Part shown: one piece after another, positions 37,764 to 48,600 of the stretch
Position numbering within the stretch: position 1 is the stretch's first letter
Layout: each line of letters begins with the position of its first letter
NCBI GenBank assembly: GCA_019359095.1
Contig: JAHHHZ010000031.1
Coordinates: forward strand, 1 to 64,000
Length of the DNA: 64,000 nucleotides
Reading direction: 5' to 3'
Source of the DNA: Pleurocapsa minor HA4230-MV1
Lineage (GTDB): Bacteria; Cyanobacteriota; Cyanobacteriia; Cyanobacteriales; Xenococcaceae
Position numbers and translations under genes: made by a program
Notes under the pieces: generated by a model
Seen by the model: the letters and a program-made list of their open reading frames with translations, nothing else
Databases searched by the model: none
Told to the model about the DNA's origin: nothing

Positions 37764-38036
37764 CTATGGCCCAGAAAACACAGCATCTTCTACATCTTGC
37801 CGACTCAAAGAATACTTAAACGAACGACTGAGATTTTGACTTTCTTGTTCAGCATCAAAATAACGTACTGTTAATTCTTCCGTCTCAAGACAGATTTCTG
37901 CTTTCCAAGCTGATTGTGCCAAATGCCAGCAGTGAAGATTGGCTCGATCTTGATTGCAACCCTTGCTGCGTAACCAGTCTTCGATAGTTGGCAAGGTATG
38001 GTTGTAAAGAGGAGTGTCTGCTTCTGGTAAACTCAC
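37764..38036 (-). CDS. DUF3143 family protein
   Basis: A 90-residue protein with the diagnostic beginning DTPLYNHTLPTIEDWLRSKG and ending FKYSLSRQDVEDAVFSGP. The family is confined to cyanobacteria and plastids and has no known function. It includes a conserved Cys/His segment (LHCWHL). The stop codon is embedded next to a period-7 array. Confidence 0.86.
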   Translation of the reverse strand: MSLPEADTPLYNHTLPTIEDWLRSKGCNQDRANLHCWHLAQSAWKAEICLETEELTVRYFDAEQESQNLSRSFKYSLSRQDVEDAVFSGP

Positions 38037-38143
38037 TAAAATATTTTTATAAACTTAATAAGGTATTGTAACGATTTTATCTTAATTGCACCTCTCAATT
38101 AGACACGCCAGTAGAGATGGTCTTAAAAGTCAAGTGATTTATT

Positions 38144-38302
38144 GCGATCGCCTTGTTTTCTCTTTGGTTTTTTATCGAGGTTATGGAGTGTTTATTATGG
38201 AATTACAGAAACAGGAACAGATTATGCAAATTACTGCATTTTTCAATAGATGATGTTAGGTTTTGCTTCGTGCTACCTAAAATACGAGATAAGCGATCGC
38301 AC
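38144..38302 (+). pseudogene. Deleted sister copy of the Rpn gene unit at 38614-39710
   Basis: Three pieces in order match the neighbouring unit: 38144-38200 matches the 5' flank at 38614-38670, 38199-38232 (ATGGAATTACAGAAACAGGA) matches the coding piece at 39385-39418, and 38244-38302 matches the 3' flank at 39646-39706. So the copy has lost most of the gene but kept both ends. It lies upstream of the 98-residue ORF, which is bracketed by the two copies. Confidence 0.65.
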
Positions 38303-38307
38303 TAGAC

Positions 38308-38604
38308 ATGAAACGAAAGTTTGAATTTGAATTTGAAGATCAATCATTAGAAAACACAATCACTTTTGAGTATGATGATGCTACGGAAGAAGAAATTGAT
38401 CTTTGTATTGAAAATGGTGTTGCAGTTATGTACGCAAATAGCCAAGCTTTATTGAGTATGGCAAAGTTATTTGTAAAAATAGCAATCTGTGATTATCAAA
38501 AAGGCTTCCATCTTCATTTAACAAAAGATTTTGATGCTGATGATAAAGAAATTTTTCGTGTGATACTGACAAAAAATGAATCAAATCAATCTGTGAGCGA
38601 GTAG
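38308..38604 (+). CDS. Hypothetical acidic protein, 98 residues
   Basis: Starts MKRKFEFEFEDQSLENTITF and is acidic (EYDDATEEEIDLCIENG). No membrane helix and no family recognised. The 5' untranslated stretch has a HIP1 site but no clear ribosome site. It sits exactly between two related Rpn units (38144-38302 and 38614-39710), so it could be a passenger of that mobile segment. Confidence 0.6.
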   Translation: MKRKFEFEFEDQSLENTITFEYDDATEEEIDLCIENGVAVMYANSQALLSMAKLFVKIAICDYQKGFHLHLTKDFDADDKEIFRVILTKNESNQSVSE

Positions 38605-38720
38605 ATGGAAAAAAGCGATCGCACTGTTTCCCCTTTGGTTTGTTACCGAGGTTATATGGTATTTATTATCGTAAGTCTCAGTTATTTTTCTATTATTGGC
38701 TGATTAAATACACTGGATTC

Positions 38721-39635
38721 ATGACTAATATTAACCACGATCAACTCTTTAAAGAGCTTCTAACTACTTTCTTTGTTGAATTCCTAGAACTTTTCTTTCC
38801 CTCGGTGCTGGAATATCTCGATACTGATAGCATCACTTTTATAGATAAAGAACTCTTTACTGATGTAGTTCGAGGGGAGAAAAACATTGTTGATATCGTG
38901 GCTTTAGCTGAATTTCAAGAGCAAGATTATTCATTTTTAATTCACCTAGAAAATCAAGCTTCTAACGCCCCAGAATTTAATCGTAGAATGTTTCGTTATT
39001 TCTGTAGCCTCTTCCTCAAATATGATCGACCGATTTATCCAATAGCTATTTTCTCTTATGACTCTCCCAAAAGACTAGATAAAAGCAATTTTGTGATTAA
39101 TTTTCCAGATAGACAAGTTTTGAATTTTGATTACCAAATTGTTCAGCTTAATCGTCTTAATTGGCGTGACTTCTTGCAACAGCGGAATCCTGTGGCTGCC
39201 GCTTTGATGAGCAAGATGAAGATTAATCGAGAAGATCGCCCTACAGTCAAAGCTCAATGTCTGAGACTGATGGTTACTCTTAAACTAGACCCAGCCAAGA
39301 TGCAGCTTATTTCAGGTTTTGTTGATACCTACCTCAATCTCAATCAGCAGGAAGAATCGCACTTTCAATCCCTATTAAGTACAATGGAATTACAGGAGCA
39401 GGAAAAGATTATGCAGATTACTACTAGTTGGGAACAAAAAGGTCGGCAGGAAGGTCGAATTGAAGAAAAGCTTTCTATTACCTTGCGTCAACTCAAACGT
39501 AAACTGGGCAATCTACCAGATAATATTGCGACACGGATTAAGTCTTTGGAGTCTTCCAAATTGGATATTTTAACGGAAGATCTATTAGATTTTGAAACTC
39601 TGGACGATCTTAATCAGTGGCTGAGTAATTGTTAG
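38721..39635 (+). CDS. Rpn/DUF4351-type PD-(D/E)XK nuclease family protein, copy 2
   Basis: 304 residues starting MTNINHDQLFKELLTTFFVEF, the same start and length as the copy at 10184-11098. The core GEKNIVDIVALAEFQEQ and FLIHLENQAS is conserved. The frame is open from 38640 but the extra N-terminal residues are not shared. C-terminus ITLRQLKRKLGNLPDNIA. A partly deleted sister unit lies upstream. The family includes E. coli recombination-promoting nucleases; function here is inferred only. Confidence 0.85.
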   Translation: MTNINHDQLFKELLTTFFVEFLELFFPSVLEYLDTDSITFIDKELFTDVVRGEKNIVDIVALAEFQEQDYSFLIHLENQASNAPEFNRRMFRYFCSLFLKYDRPIYPIAIFSYDSPKRLDKSNFVINFPDRQVLNFDYQIVQLNRLNWRDFLQQRNPVAAALMSKMKINREDRPTVKAQCLRLMVTLKLDPAKMQLISGFVDTYLNLNQQEESHFQSLLSTMELQEQEKIMQITTSWEQKGRQEGRIEEKLSITLRQLKRKLGNLPDNIATRIKSLESSKLDILTEDLLDFETLDDLNQWLSNC

Positions 39636-40099
39636 TCTTAATTTTTCAATGAATGATGTTGGGTTTTGCTTCGCGCTATCCAATCTACAAGATAGGCGAT
39701 CGCACTGTTGTAAGAGATTAGTTTGAAAGACTAGAACCTTTTTTAACCAGTGTAAAAACACGCTCAATAATTAAATCGTTATCAAATTAAAGATCTTAAA
39801 TCATCAGCTTGGTAAATACCTTCTTCTACTTCTAATGAGGCGCGATCAATTGCTGCTGAGATTGCTTCCTTGATCATATCTAATAGCTCTTGATCGCTGG
39901 CGTAATAACCCCCAAACTTTGCTTCGCGATCGCCATGGCTATCCCCGACTTACCCCAGGACTCCCTTGTTCAATATTGCCAAGAATTGTTTAATTAACTT
40001 AGGTTTGATCCTCACTGATGTTGTTCAAAAGCTATCATATATAACTGATGTATCGGCTGCATAACGAAAAATCATACATCACATCTAAAATATACTCTT
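39636..40099. other. 464-bp spacer upstream of ispH with repeat remnants
   Basis: Contains the repeat GATGTTGGGTTTTGCTTCGC (39654) with its partial complement ATCCAATCTAC, which also ends the deleted unit at 38250-38300. It also holds a decayed minus-strand reading frame (39782-39949). No gene was found. Confidence 0.5.
39782..39949 (-). pseudogene. Startless reading-frame remnant
   Basis: 55 open codons between a TAA and a TGA with no usable start. It reads GDREAKFGGYYASDQELLDM, then IKEAISAAIDRASLEVEEGI and YQADDLRSLI. The composition is protein-like, resembling a small helical protein or antitoxin C-terminus, but I do not recognise the family. Confidence 0.3.
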
Positions 40100-41329
40100 A
40101 TGAATAATCCAAAGATAGATACAAAAGCTTTTAAACGTACTTTACAACAGTCAGAAAACTATCATCGTCGCGGTTTTGGACACGATGAAGAAGTAGCAGG
40201 GACGATGAATTCTGAGTATCAAAGTGATTTAATCCAGACGATCCGCGATCGCCATTATCGTCTAGAACAGGGTGATGTTACCATCCGTCTAGCGGAGTCT
40301 TTTGGTTTTTGTTGGGGAGTAGAAAGAGCGATCGCTATGGCGTATGAAGCTAGAGAACATTTCCCTACAGAAAAAATTTGGATTACTAACGAAATTATTC
40401 ACAACCCCACTGTAAATCAGCGTTTACAAGAGATGAACGTCGGTTTTATCGAATTAGTTAATGAGCAAAAAGATTTTAGCGTAGTCACTCCAGGAGATGT
40501 CGTAATTCTACCTGCTTTTGGTGCTAGCGTTCAAGAAATGCAGCTACTCAACGATAAAGGCTGTAAAATTGTGGATACTACCTGTCCTTGGGTATCAAAA
40601 GTCTGGAATTCGGTAGAAAAACACAAAAAACGCGACTATACCTCAATTATTCACGGGAAATATGCCCACGAGGAAACTGTCGCCACCAGTTCTTTTGCCG
40701 AGCGCTATTTGGTAGTCTTAAATCTAGCTCAAGCGGAATACGTCACTAACTATATTCTCCATGGCGGAGATCGAGCAGAGTTTCTGGATAAGTTTCAAAA
40801 CGCCTACTCAGAGGGTTTCGATCCCGATCGCGATTTAGAGAAAGTCGGTATCGCTAATCAAACTACCATGCTCAAAAGCGAAACTGAACAGATTGGTAAA
40901 CTGCTAGAACAGACGATGCTGAAAAAGTATGGCCCAACTCAGTTAAACGAGCATTTCATGAGCTTTAATACCATCTGTGATGCCACTCAAGAACGTCAGG
41001 ATGCTATGTTTGACCTGGTAGAAGAAGATTTATCCTTAATGATTGTTATTGGGGGTTTTAACTCTTCCAACACCACCCATTTACAAGAAATCGCCATAGA
41101 ACATCAAATTCCTTCCTACCATATCGATAGTGCAGAACGAATCATCAGTCGCGATCGCCTTGAACATAAACCTCTAGATCGAGATCTCACCATCGCCGAA
41201 AACTGGCTTCCAGCAGGAAAAATTACTGTTGGCATTACTTCTGGTGCTTCGACTCCCGATAAAGTGGTGGCGGATGTGATTACAAAAATATTTGCTTTAA
41301 AAGCCATGGCGATCGCCGAAAAGCTATAA
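40100..41329 (+). CDS. ispH: 4-hydroxy-3-methylbut-2-enyl diphosphate reductase
   Basis: Last step of the MEP isoprenoid pathway, making IPP and DMAPP in the cytosol. An iron-sulfur enzyme with conserved cysteines in [24 protein letters not shown] and [12 protein letters not shown], plus the H-P pair in [11 protein letters not shown]. At 409 residues it is the long form found in cyanobacteria and plants. The stop codon lies inside a heptanucleotide array at 41322-41356. A HIP1-type site is present within the gene. Confidence 0.96.
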   Translation: MNNPKIDTKAFKRTLQQSENYHRRGFGHDEEVAGTMNSEYQSDLIQTIRDRHYRLEQGDVTIRLAESFGFCWGVERAIAMAYEAREHFPTEKIWITNEIIHNPTVNQRLQEMNVGFIELVNEQKDFSVVTPGDVVILPAFGASVQEMQLLNDKGCKIVDTTCPWVSKVWNSVEKHKKRDYTSIIHGKYAHEETVATSSFAERYLVVLNLAQAEYVTNYILHGGDRAEFLDKFQNAYSEGFDPDRDLEKVGIANQTTMLKSETEQIGKLLEQTMLKKYGPTQLNEHFMSFNTICDATQERQDAMFDLVEEDLSLMIVIGGFNSSNTTHLQEIAIEHQIPSYHIDSAERIISRDRLEHKPLDRDLTIAENWLPAGKITVGITSGASTPDKVVADVITKIFALKAMAIAEKL

Positions 41330-41356
41330 GCTAAGAGCTAAGAGCTAAAAGCTACG
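41322..41356. repeat. Heptanucleotide array overlapping the ispH stop codon
   Basis: Five 7-bp units (AGCTATA, AGCTAAG, AGCTAAG, AGCTAAA, AGCTACG). The first unit encodes the last residues of IspH and supplies its TAA. Confidence 0.7.
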
Positions 41357-41403
41357 AAATAACTCATTAAAAACATAGTCTATTCAAATGAAAACGACTA
41401 TAA

Positions 41404-42243
41404 CTATTTGTTGAGAAATTTTGGTCTAGCAGCAGATGTTATTTGTAGCGTTTGTTCAAGATTTTGCCAGTCTTCTTGTTCGATTAAAGCAATCATCTCG
41501 TCTAGATTATGACGATATTGTAAAAGCGATCGCAACAGTTCCTGGTGGTTATATTTTGCCATCATTACCCCCAATTCCCAATTACCTCCTCCCACTCGAC
41601 TAGTATCGCGAAACCCAGAACTAGCGAGTATTTGCGCCAATTGGAGCGTATCAGGCTCTTCTTGTAAACAGGCTTTAATCAGACTCGCACTCACCATCAC
41701 TGGTAGATGAGAAATCCAGCTTACAGCGCGATCGTGAATTTGAGCATCACAAACATAGGGAATCGCATTTAACTCTGAGGCGATCGCTGTTAACTTGGCA
41801 ATATTTTCAGGCTTACTAGCTGCTGTCGGCGTAAGTACATAGGCTGCACCAGTAAATAAATTAGCTATAGCTGCATCGATTCCGCTTTGTGTCATTCCCG
41901 CCATCGGATGTCCCCCAATAAAGTTGGGCCATAACTGACTACATTCTTCAACTATCGGCTGCTTGACTGAACCAACATCGGTAATAATTGTCTCGGAATT
42001 AATATAAGGAATAATCTGCTTAATTGTTGAGGCGATCGCTGCAATAGGAGTACAAACAATGACAATTTCTGCCTCAGCCAGAGCCTTGAATTCAGTGCTA
42101 GCTTCGGTAACAACACCTTTAGCCAAAGCTATCTGACAAACATTCTCCTGGCGAGATATCCCAATAATCTGGTGTCCCTGCGATCGCAAATCTAACCCCA
42201 AAGAACCACCAATTAAACCCAAACCAATAATCCCGATCTTCAT
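41404..42243 (-). CDS. tyrA: Prephenate/arogenate dehydrogenase (TyrA family)
   Basis: A 279-residue NAD(P)-dependent dehydrogenase of tyrosine synthesis. N-terminal Rossmann motif KIGIIGLGLIGGSLGLDL, then VVCTPI and ITDVGSVKQPIVEEC, the active-site stretch FIGGHPMAGMTQSGIDAA, and the C-terminal helical domain with RAVSWISHLPVMVSASL. Cyanobacterial TyrA proteins generally prefer arogenate and NADP, but that is not visible here. Confidence 0.93.
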   Translation of the reverse strand: MKIGIIGLGLIGGSLGLDLRSQGHQIIGISRQENVCQIALAKGVVTEASTEFKALAEAEIVIVCTPIAAIASTIKQIIPYINSETIITDVGSVKQPIVEECSQLWPNFIGGHPMAGMTQSGIDAAIANLFTGAAYVLTPTAASKPENIAKLTAIASELNAIPYVCDAQIHDRAVSWISHLPVMVSASLIKACLQEEPDTLQLAQILASSGFRDTSRVGGGNWELGVMMAKYNHQELLRSLLQYRHNLDEMIALIEQEDWQNLEQTLQITSAARPKFLNK

Positions 42244-42364
42244 GTTCTAAAATTCTGATTTAATACTTTTGGTCTTTCATCAAATAACCATTATTTTTTT
42301 TAGCTAACATCTGTTCTAAAAGATGCGCCTTTTTCTGGCATCACGCCAATTACCCTAAAGCTAA

Positions 42365-42475
42365 AGAACTGTTAAAGCCCATGTTACCAACATTCTCAGT
42401 CAATTAAATTTACGAGATCGCACTCAGGCTGCCATTTTAGCGACTCAGTATTGAGGATTACTAGACAATTTTTAG
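42365..42475 (+). pseudogene. C-terminal remnant of a LuxR/NarL-type response regulator
   Basis: One frame reads TVKAHVTNILSQLNLRDRTQ then AAILATQY, a TGA, and GLLDNF to TAG at 42475. This is the end of a NarL-type helix-turn-helix (the T-V-K-x-H-V-x-x-I-L-x-x-L motif). The rest of the gene is missing. It sits in the 310-bp spacer between tyrA and the GH57 gene, where nothing else was found. Confidence 0.75.
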
Positions 42476-42553
42476 TAAAAAATATCCCTCAACCAGATAT
42501 CAATAATCTTAGTTAGGGATAAGAATAATCACAAGGCTAATAGCTTTTTACAA

Positions 42554-44143
42554 CTATATAGTTCTGTAAGTTCGATAATTAATGTTGGGGAAAATATTAT
42601 CAATTAATTCCACTTTTTCTAACCAACCAGAATCAATCTTACCGATTAAAATATCATCGTAGATCTTATTAAAGCGAAGTAAATGCGATCGCGTTCTGCG
42701 AATTGCATAAGGAACCATCGTACCAGTACGCATAATAAAAGCCCAGTCAGACGATTGTGCTAATAATAACTCTCTTGCAGCCTGATTTAAAGCTCGCCAT
42801 TCCAATTCATCAGCAGGTTCACGATTCGCCAGCTTGATCATTCTTTCCGCTGCTTTGTGCAGATGAGGATAAACCCAAGCATTAGTGTCATTCAACCAAT
42901 ATTCATGAAACCCTTTGTAACCCCAACTAGACTGGGATGGACGACAGACTTGTTGAGTTGGCTGCTGCTGAAGATATTCTGACAAGTGTGTCATGTCATA
43001 TGTACCTTGGTCATACCAACTTTTACGGAATAAAAAGTCGATAAATTGAGGCCCTTCATACCACCAGTGACCAAATAACTCAGCATCGTAAGGGGAAACC
43101 ACAATTGGTGGACGCTGTAACATCCCGCTCAAATTTTGAATTTGGCGTTCGCGATTATACATAAAGTTGCCCGCATGTTCGGCCGCTTTTTCTCTTGCCC
43201 AATAAGGATCGTATAAACCTTTTTCGGTCAATCCGCCATCACGACTAGTAATTTTATGGTATTTAATACCTGTGTTTTTACGTTGTCCATTGGGCATAAT
43301 ATAAGGCTTGATGTACTCATATTCAGCTTCCCAGCCTAAATCTTTATAAAATTCACGATATTCTACTGCGCCAGGATAGCCTACTTTAGAAGACCAAACT
43401 TGTTGAGAAGATTCATGGTCGCGACCAAAAGCTGCTACTCCTGTTTCAGTATAGATGGGAGCATAGGAGCCATGACGAGGACGAGGACGAGCATAAAGAA
43501 TACCGTGTCCATCAGTGAGAAAATAACGCAAGCCAGCATCAGCAAGCATTCTTTCTAAACCTTCATAATAAGCACATTCTGGCAGCCAGATTCCCTTGGG
43601 AGCGCGACCAAAGTTCTCTTCATAGTGTTCACAAGCAACCTTGATTTGTGACCAGACTGCTTGTGGATACATCTTCATCAACGGCAAATAGCCATGAGTC
43701 GCCCCACAGGTGATAATATCCAGGTTGCCACTATCTAGAAATTGCTTGAAAGCACCGACTAGATCGCGGTTGTAACCTTCCCAAGTCTTTCGAATTTGGC
43801 TAAATGAGTTGGCATAGTATTCAGCCAGGTACAGCATATGACCGTTGTGTTGATGTCGGTCAATTTCTTTAGCAATTAGTTCTTCTAGCTGGGCTAAATG
43901 AGCATCGTAACGATCTTGTAGTAGTTCATCCCGCAGCATTGACACCAAAGGAGGTGTCATACTCATCGTCATTTTAAAATCTACTCCATCTCGCTTTAAG
44001 CCTTCAAAAACTTGTAGCAGAGGGACATAGGTTTCGGTAATGGCTTCAAACAGCCATTCTTCTTCTAAAACAAAATCGCTTTCTGGATGTCGGACATAAG
44101 GCAAGTGAGCGTGTAAGACAAGTGCAAGATAACCAAGAGCCAT
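42554..44143 (-). CDS. GH57 1,4-alpha-glucan branching enzyme-like protein
   Basis: A 529-residue glycoside hydrolase family 57 enzyme with the C-terminal DUF1957. The conserved GH57 regions are visible: HAHLPYVRHP (residues 11-20), ITCGATHGYLPL, GIWLPECAYYEG with the catalytic Glu (near 190), and SPYDAELFGHWWYEG with the catalytic Asp (near 351). It should make alpha-1,6 branches in glycogen. The N-terminal YLALVLHAHLPYVRHP is characteristic of branching enzymes in cyanobacteria and Thermus. Confidence 0.9.
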   Translation of the reverse strand: MALGYLALVLHAHLPYVRHPESDFVLEEEWLFEAITETYVPLLQVFEGLKRDGVDFKMTMSMTPPLVSMLRDELLQDRYDAHLAQLEELIAKEIDRHQHNGHMLYLAEYYANSFSQIRKTWEGYNRDLVGAFKQFLDSGNLDIITCGATHGYLPLMKMYPQAVWSQIKVACEHYEENFGRAPKGIWLPECAYYEGLERMLADAGLRYFLTDGHGILYARPRPRHGSYAPIYTETGVAAFGRDHESSQQVWSSKVGYPGAVEYREFYKDLGWEAEYEYIKPYIMPNGQRKNTGIKYHKITSRDGGLTEKGLYDPYWAREKAAEHAGNFMYNRERQIQNLSGMLQRPPIVVSPYDAELFGHWWYEGPQFIDFLFRKSWYDQGTYDMTHLSEYLQQQPTQQVCRPSQSSWGYKGFHEYWLNDTNAWVYPHLHKAAERMIKLANREPADELEWRALNQAARELLLAQSSDWAFIMRTGTMVPYAIRRTRSHLLRFNKIYDDILIGKIDSGWLEKVELIDNIFPNINYRTYRTI

Positions 44144-44458
44144 AATGTAGTATATTGTAGTATCTCTAAATATTTTTTGCTAGCAGTGAAGACAAGATTT
44201 TAAAGCTAAGGGTTGATTTGAATTGAGGAACTAGGGCAATCTAGGTAAATTTTATGATATCTTAATAGTGTCTTCTAATAAAGTTTTAGTTGCGGGTCAA
44301 CTCTCTTTAATTAAGCTGATTGTTAAGTGATAGCTATTTTTAATTAATTTTCTAATTGAATTATTGTAGTTACTTTGTTTAACACGATGCAAATAGTAGA
44401 AGAGGATTGCTCAAATCGCCGTCTAATGAACGAATATTGAAGTGTTGAGTTAGATTTA
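44144..44458. other. Divergent promoter region of the GH57 gene and sasA
   Basis: 315 AT-rich bases between two divergent genes. No repeat, operator or RNA was recognised. Confidence 0.4.
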
Positions 44459-45637
44459 GTGTTGCACTTTCATAAGCAATGTCCCGATTCCGATCAAGGT
44501 AGTGCGGAGGAACTATTGCTTCAACTACTATTATTTGTCGATCAACGTTCTTCTTCTGAAGAACAGGTTCAAGAAATTAAAGCTTACTTACAGAGCTTGC
44601 GCTCTAATTATGCTTTTAAGTTGGATGTAGTGGAGATTGAAAAACAGCCTCATCTGGTAGAATTCTTTAGATTAGTTGCCACTCCTGCTCTGGTGAAGAT
44701 GTCTCCAGCACCGAGACAAACCCTAGCAGGAAGTAATTTAATTCAGCAGTTAGAGAAGTGGTGGCCTCAGTGGAAAGGTCAGGTAAAAGTTTCTTTAGAG
44801 AAAAACAGCTACCAAAATCCAGAGAATCCGACCGCTACAGCAATGCCGAATAGCAGCTACGATGCTCAAGACATCATGTTGTCCGATGAAATATTTAGTC
44901 TGAGGCAAGAAAAAGCAGAATTAGAAGCACAGCTACGTTTCAAAGATAAAATCTTGGCAATGTTGGCTCACGATTTGCGAACACCATTGACGGCAGCCTC
45001 TATGGCAGTGGAAACAATTGAGTTATCGGAGAAAAATGATGGCTTGTCAGAAAATAAGCTGCTTGCTTTAAAACGGAAGTTGTTTAAACAAGCAAGAAAT
45101 CAGTTTAACATCATGGATAATATGATTGGTGAACTGCTGCAAAATTCTCAAAACAACAATGCCAAACTAGCAGTTAAACCAAAGCCACTTAATTTGTGTT
45201 CGCTGTGTCAAGATATCGCCAGCCAGTTTGATGCCAAATTAGGGCAAAAATCGATGAATTTTGTGATGGATCTGCCTCAAGATCTACCTTTAATTTATGC
45301 TGACGCTGAATTAATCCGTCAACTGATCAGTAATTTGCTAGATAATGCCATTAAATATACGCCTGAAAAAGGTAGTATTTCCTTATCCGTTCTACATCGA
45401 ACCAATCAAAAGATACAGGTAAGTGTTTGCGATACAGGGCCTGGAATACCCCCTAGCAAAAGAGAACAGATCTTTGAAGATAGCTTTCGACTTCAGCGCG
45501 ATCGCGCTGCCCAAGGTTATGGATTAGGACTGGCAACTTGCCACCAGATAGTCTCTGCCCATTATGGTCAAATTTGGGTAGACAGTGCGCCTGAATCTGG
45601 TAGCTGTTTTCGCTTTACTCTCTTGGTATACAAGTAG
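44459..45637 (+). CDS. sasA: Circadian output histidine kinase SasA
   Basis: Transmits the KaiABC clock signal to RpaA. A KaiB-like sensory domain covers residues about 15-105 (LLLFVDQRSSSEEQVQEIKA, VRLVATPALVKMSPAPRQTL-type segment). The HisKA domain has LAMLAHDLRTPLTAAS with phospho-His171. The HATPase contains LISNLLDNAIKYTPEKGSI, DTGPGIPPSKREQ and GYGLGLATC. 392 residues, starting at GTG. The genes kaiA, kaiB, kaiC and rpaA are not in the window. Confidence 0.93.
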   Translation: MLHFHKQCPDSDQGSAEELLLQLLLFVDQRSSSEEQVQEIKAYLQSLRSNYAFKLDVVEIEKQPHLVEFFRLVATPALVKMSPAPRQTLAGSNLIQQLEKWWPQWKGQVKVSLEKNSYQNPENPTATAMPNSSYDAQDIMLSDEIFSLRQEKAELEAQLRFKDKILAMLAHDLRTPLTAASMAVETIELSEKNDGLSENKLLALKRKLFKQARNQFNIMDNMIGELLQNSQNNNAKLAVKPKPLNLCSLCQDIASQFDAKLGQKSMNFVMDLPQDLPLIYADAELIRQLISNLLDNAIKYTPEKGSISLSVLHRTNQKIQVSVCDTGPGIPPSKREQIFEDSFRLQRDRAAQGYGLGLATCHQIVSAHYGQIWVDSAPESGSCFRFTLLVYK

Positions 45638-45646
45638 GAAATAGCA

Positions 45647-48600
45647 TCAGCCCGTATTTCTCATGCCCGCAGCAATGCCATTAATAGTTAACATTGCTCC
45701 CCGCAATAATTCTTCTTTACTAAAGCGGAAGTGAAGCGCTTGAGACTTGTCGTGTTGCCGTAAACGTTTGATCAGCGCCACCTGTAAAAATCCGAGGGGA
45801 ACAATTGTGCCATTGCGCAATTGAACCGATCGCTGTAGTTCAGGATTACCATCCAGCAACCTTTGTTGACCGTTAATTTTGAGAATTAAGACCCTGGTGA
45901 GATTATATTCCTCCGAGATTTGAGCAAATAACTTTTGGAAACGTTCGAGATCTTCGGGTTGAGATAATTCTTTGACGTAATGTTCGGCAATCTGAAGATC
46001 TACTTTAGCCAGGGTCATTTCTACTTTAGATATAACCACACGAAAGAAAGGCCACTTAACGTAAAAATATTGCAGCAGATCGAGATTTTTCTCAGGCTCT
46101 TGCTCTAGAAAACCATGGAGTGCCGAGCCAACACCATACCAAGCAGGTAGTAAAAAGCGACTCTGAGTCCAGCTAAATACCCAGGGAATTGCCCGAAGAC
46201 TGCTCATATCTTTCTTTTTATTCGCCCCGCCTTTGCCTGGACGCTTAGAAGGGCGAGAGCCAATTTGCAGCTGGCTAATTACGTCTACAGGGGTGACGGA
46301 ATGAAAAAAGTCAACAAAATCCTCCTGTTCATAGATTAAAGCACGATATACAGCGCGCGATCGCGCGGATAGTTCTTCCATAATTTGATTCCAGGGTTCG
46401 ACCCGATCGAATCCGCTACCTAACAAACTGGACTGGATTACTGCTGTGGTCATCGTTTCCAGGTGATATAAAGCTAATTCGGGCAAAGAGTATTTAGATG
46501 CTAGTACTTCCCCCTGCTCCGTAATTTTGATTCTGCCCTGGATCGTATCCGTTGGTTGAGCCAAAATTGCCGAGTAAGCGGGCCCACCACCACGACCCAC
46601 CGAACCACCACGACCGTGGAAAATCCGTAGGGAAATACCAAATTCAGCCGCCACCTGCTGTAAGGCTCGTTGTGATTTATGAATTTCCCAGTTACTGCTT
46701 AAGAAACCTGAATCTTTATTACTGTCAGAATAGCCCAACATCACTTCTTGTAGATTGCTGGGTTCGAGGGGGGTTGAAGTGGCAGTTACAATCTCATTCT
46801 GTTGGGTCGAGACATGCTCATATCCACCCGCTAGAGAGGCTCGATATAGTGGTAGCTCAAATAATTCCCGCATCACCTCTGGAGCGCGTTTTAGATCTTC
46901 TACTGTCTCAAATAAAGGCACAATTCTGATCGAAGTGTGACAAGTTGCGGGGTCGTATAGCCCTGCCTCCTGAGCAAGCAACAGCACCTCTAAAACATCA
47001 CTGACAAAATTAGTCATACTGATGACGTAGGTTTTACAAATTTTCGTGCTGAATTCCTGCTGTAGAAGGCGTAGCATCCGAAAAGTTTCGATTGTCTCAC
47101 AAGCCGTAGGGGAAAAGGGCATCTCCCCAGGAATTAAGGGGCGACGAGTTTTTAATTCTTGAATCAACCAGGTAGTTTTTTCCGCTTCAGAAAGTTCATC
47201 ATAAGGTTTGGGTAAGAGCTGAAGATAGGCTGTAATTTCGGCGATCGCCTCACTATGTCGAGAGGAGTCCTGCCGAAAGTCTAATTCAACTAAGTTAAAG
47301 CCAAACACCTCAGCCTGAGTGATGAGATTATTCAACTCGCGACACTGTAGCTTAGTGGCAGCCAAACTGGCTTGCATCAGCTTTAATTCAGCAACGAACT
47401 CGTCTCCACAAGTGTAAATATTTTCCGTATTAATTTCCGAGATCGCCTGTCTTCCCGCCGCCGACGACAAAGCTTGATTTCTTTCCAAGGTATTGTTCAA
47501 TCGATAAGAAATATAGGCCAGCTTGAGACGATAAGGCTCTTGACGATAGCGAATCGCTAATTCTTGGTAAATACTCGGTATTCGCTGCTGATCTTGCTCT
47601 AGAGAGTCGAGTAATTCTTGCTGGACATCACTCCAGTGCAGGGAAAGACTCAAAATTTCTCGCAATTGGGCGATCGCCTCAAGATATTTGCCAATCACAA
47701 TTTTTCGTTGATAGCAGGCAGTTTCCCAAGTTACTTGAGGTGTCACAAAAGGGTTTCCATCACGGTCTGAACCAACCCAAGAGCCGAAGTAGCAGAAGTT
47801 ATGGGTGGGAGCAACTAGATTGGGAAAAGATGCCCCTAAAGACTGTTTGAGCCGAGCAGCGAGCTGAGGAATTACGTCAAATAAAACTTCTTGGAAATAG
47901 TGTAAGGAGTAGTCTACTTCATCTAATACCTTGGGTTTAAACTGATGTAGCTCATCAGTCCGCCACCAAAGACGAATTTCCTCGGTTAACTGAGCCACGG
48001 TTTCATTAGCTTCCCAGGATTCAATCTGCCCGATTTCCTGCATTGCTTCTTCGGCAAGGTCTAACTGCTCTAAAATTTGGGAAATACGACGCTGTTTCTT
48101 ACGGATAGTATGACGGACAATTTCTGTAGGATGGGCAGTGAAAACCAATCTAATATCAAGCTGATCTAATAATCTTTGCAACATCAAAGGCGGCATATTA
48201 ATTTCCTTGAGATAAGGAAACAGCCAATGAAATAGTCCAGCCTGATTACTGCTAGATATGCTGGGTTCAGTCCAATGTTCGCTTAATTCTTCTGATTTAG
48301 GCAAATTTTGGTGGTGCAGATTATTGGCAATCTGAGGCTTTTTACCGTTAACCTCATGAGTATAAACTTGAGTCACACGCCGAGCTAGTTTTTGCTCTCT
48401 TGATTCGTAGTGTTGTTCGACAATGTTAATCAGTTGAAAATAAAGCGCAAATGCTCTTGCTCCCTGGATAGCATCGTTGAGACTTAACTTTTGAATTAAC
48501 TGAGATACGGAAGATTGAGTAAATGTTTCTGCTACCTGTCCTTCAGCAGAAGAAAGAGAACGCATTTGCTGAAGCAGATCGAGCATTTCCTGACCACATT

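Noticed and set aside
38640-38720. N-terminal extension of the second Rpn gene
   Set aside because: The extra 27 residues are not shared with the first copy. This stretch corresponds to the untranslated 5' flank also found in the deleted sister unit.
44144-44458. Possible tRNA or small RNA in the divergent spacer
   Set aside because: No cloverleaf, TTCRANNC arm or conserved RNA motif was found. The same check was negative for the other spacers.
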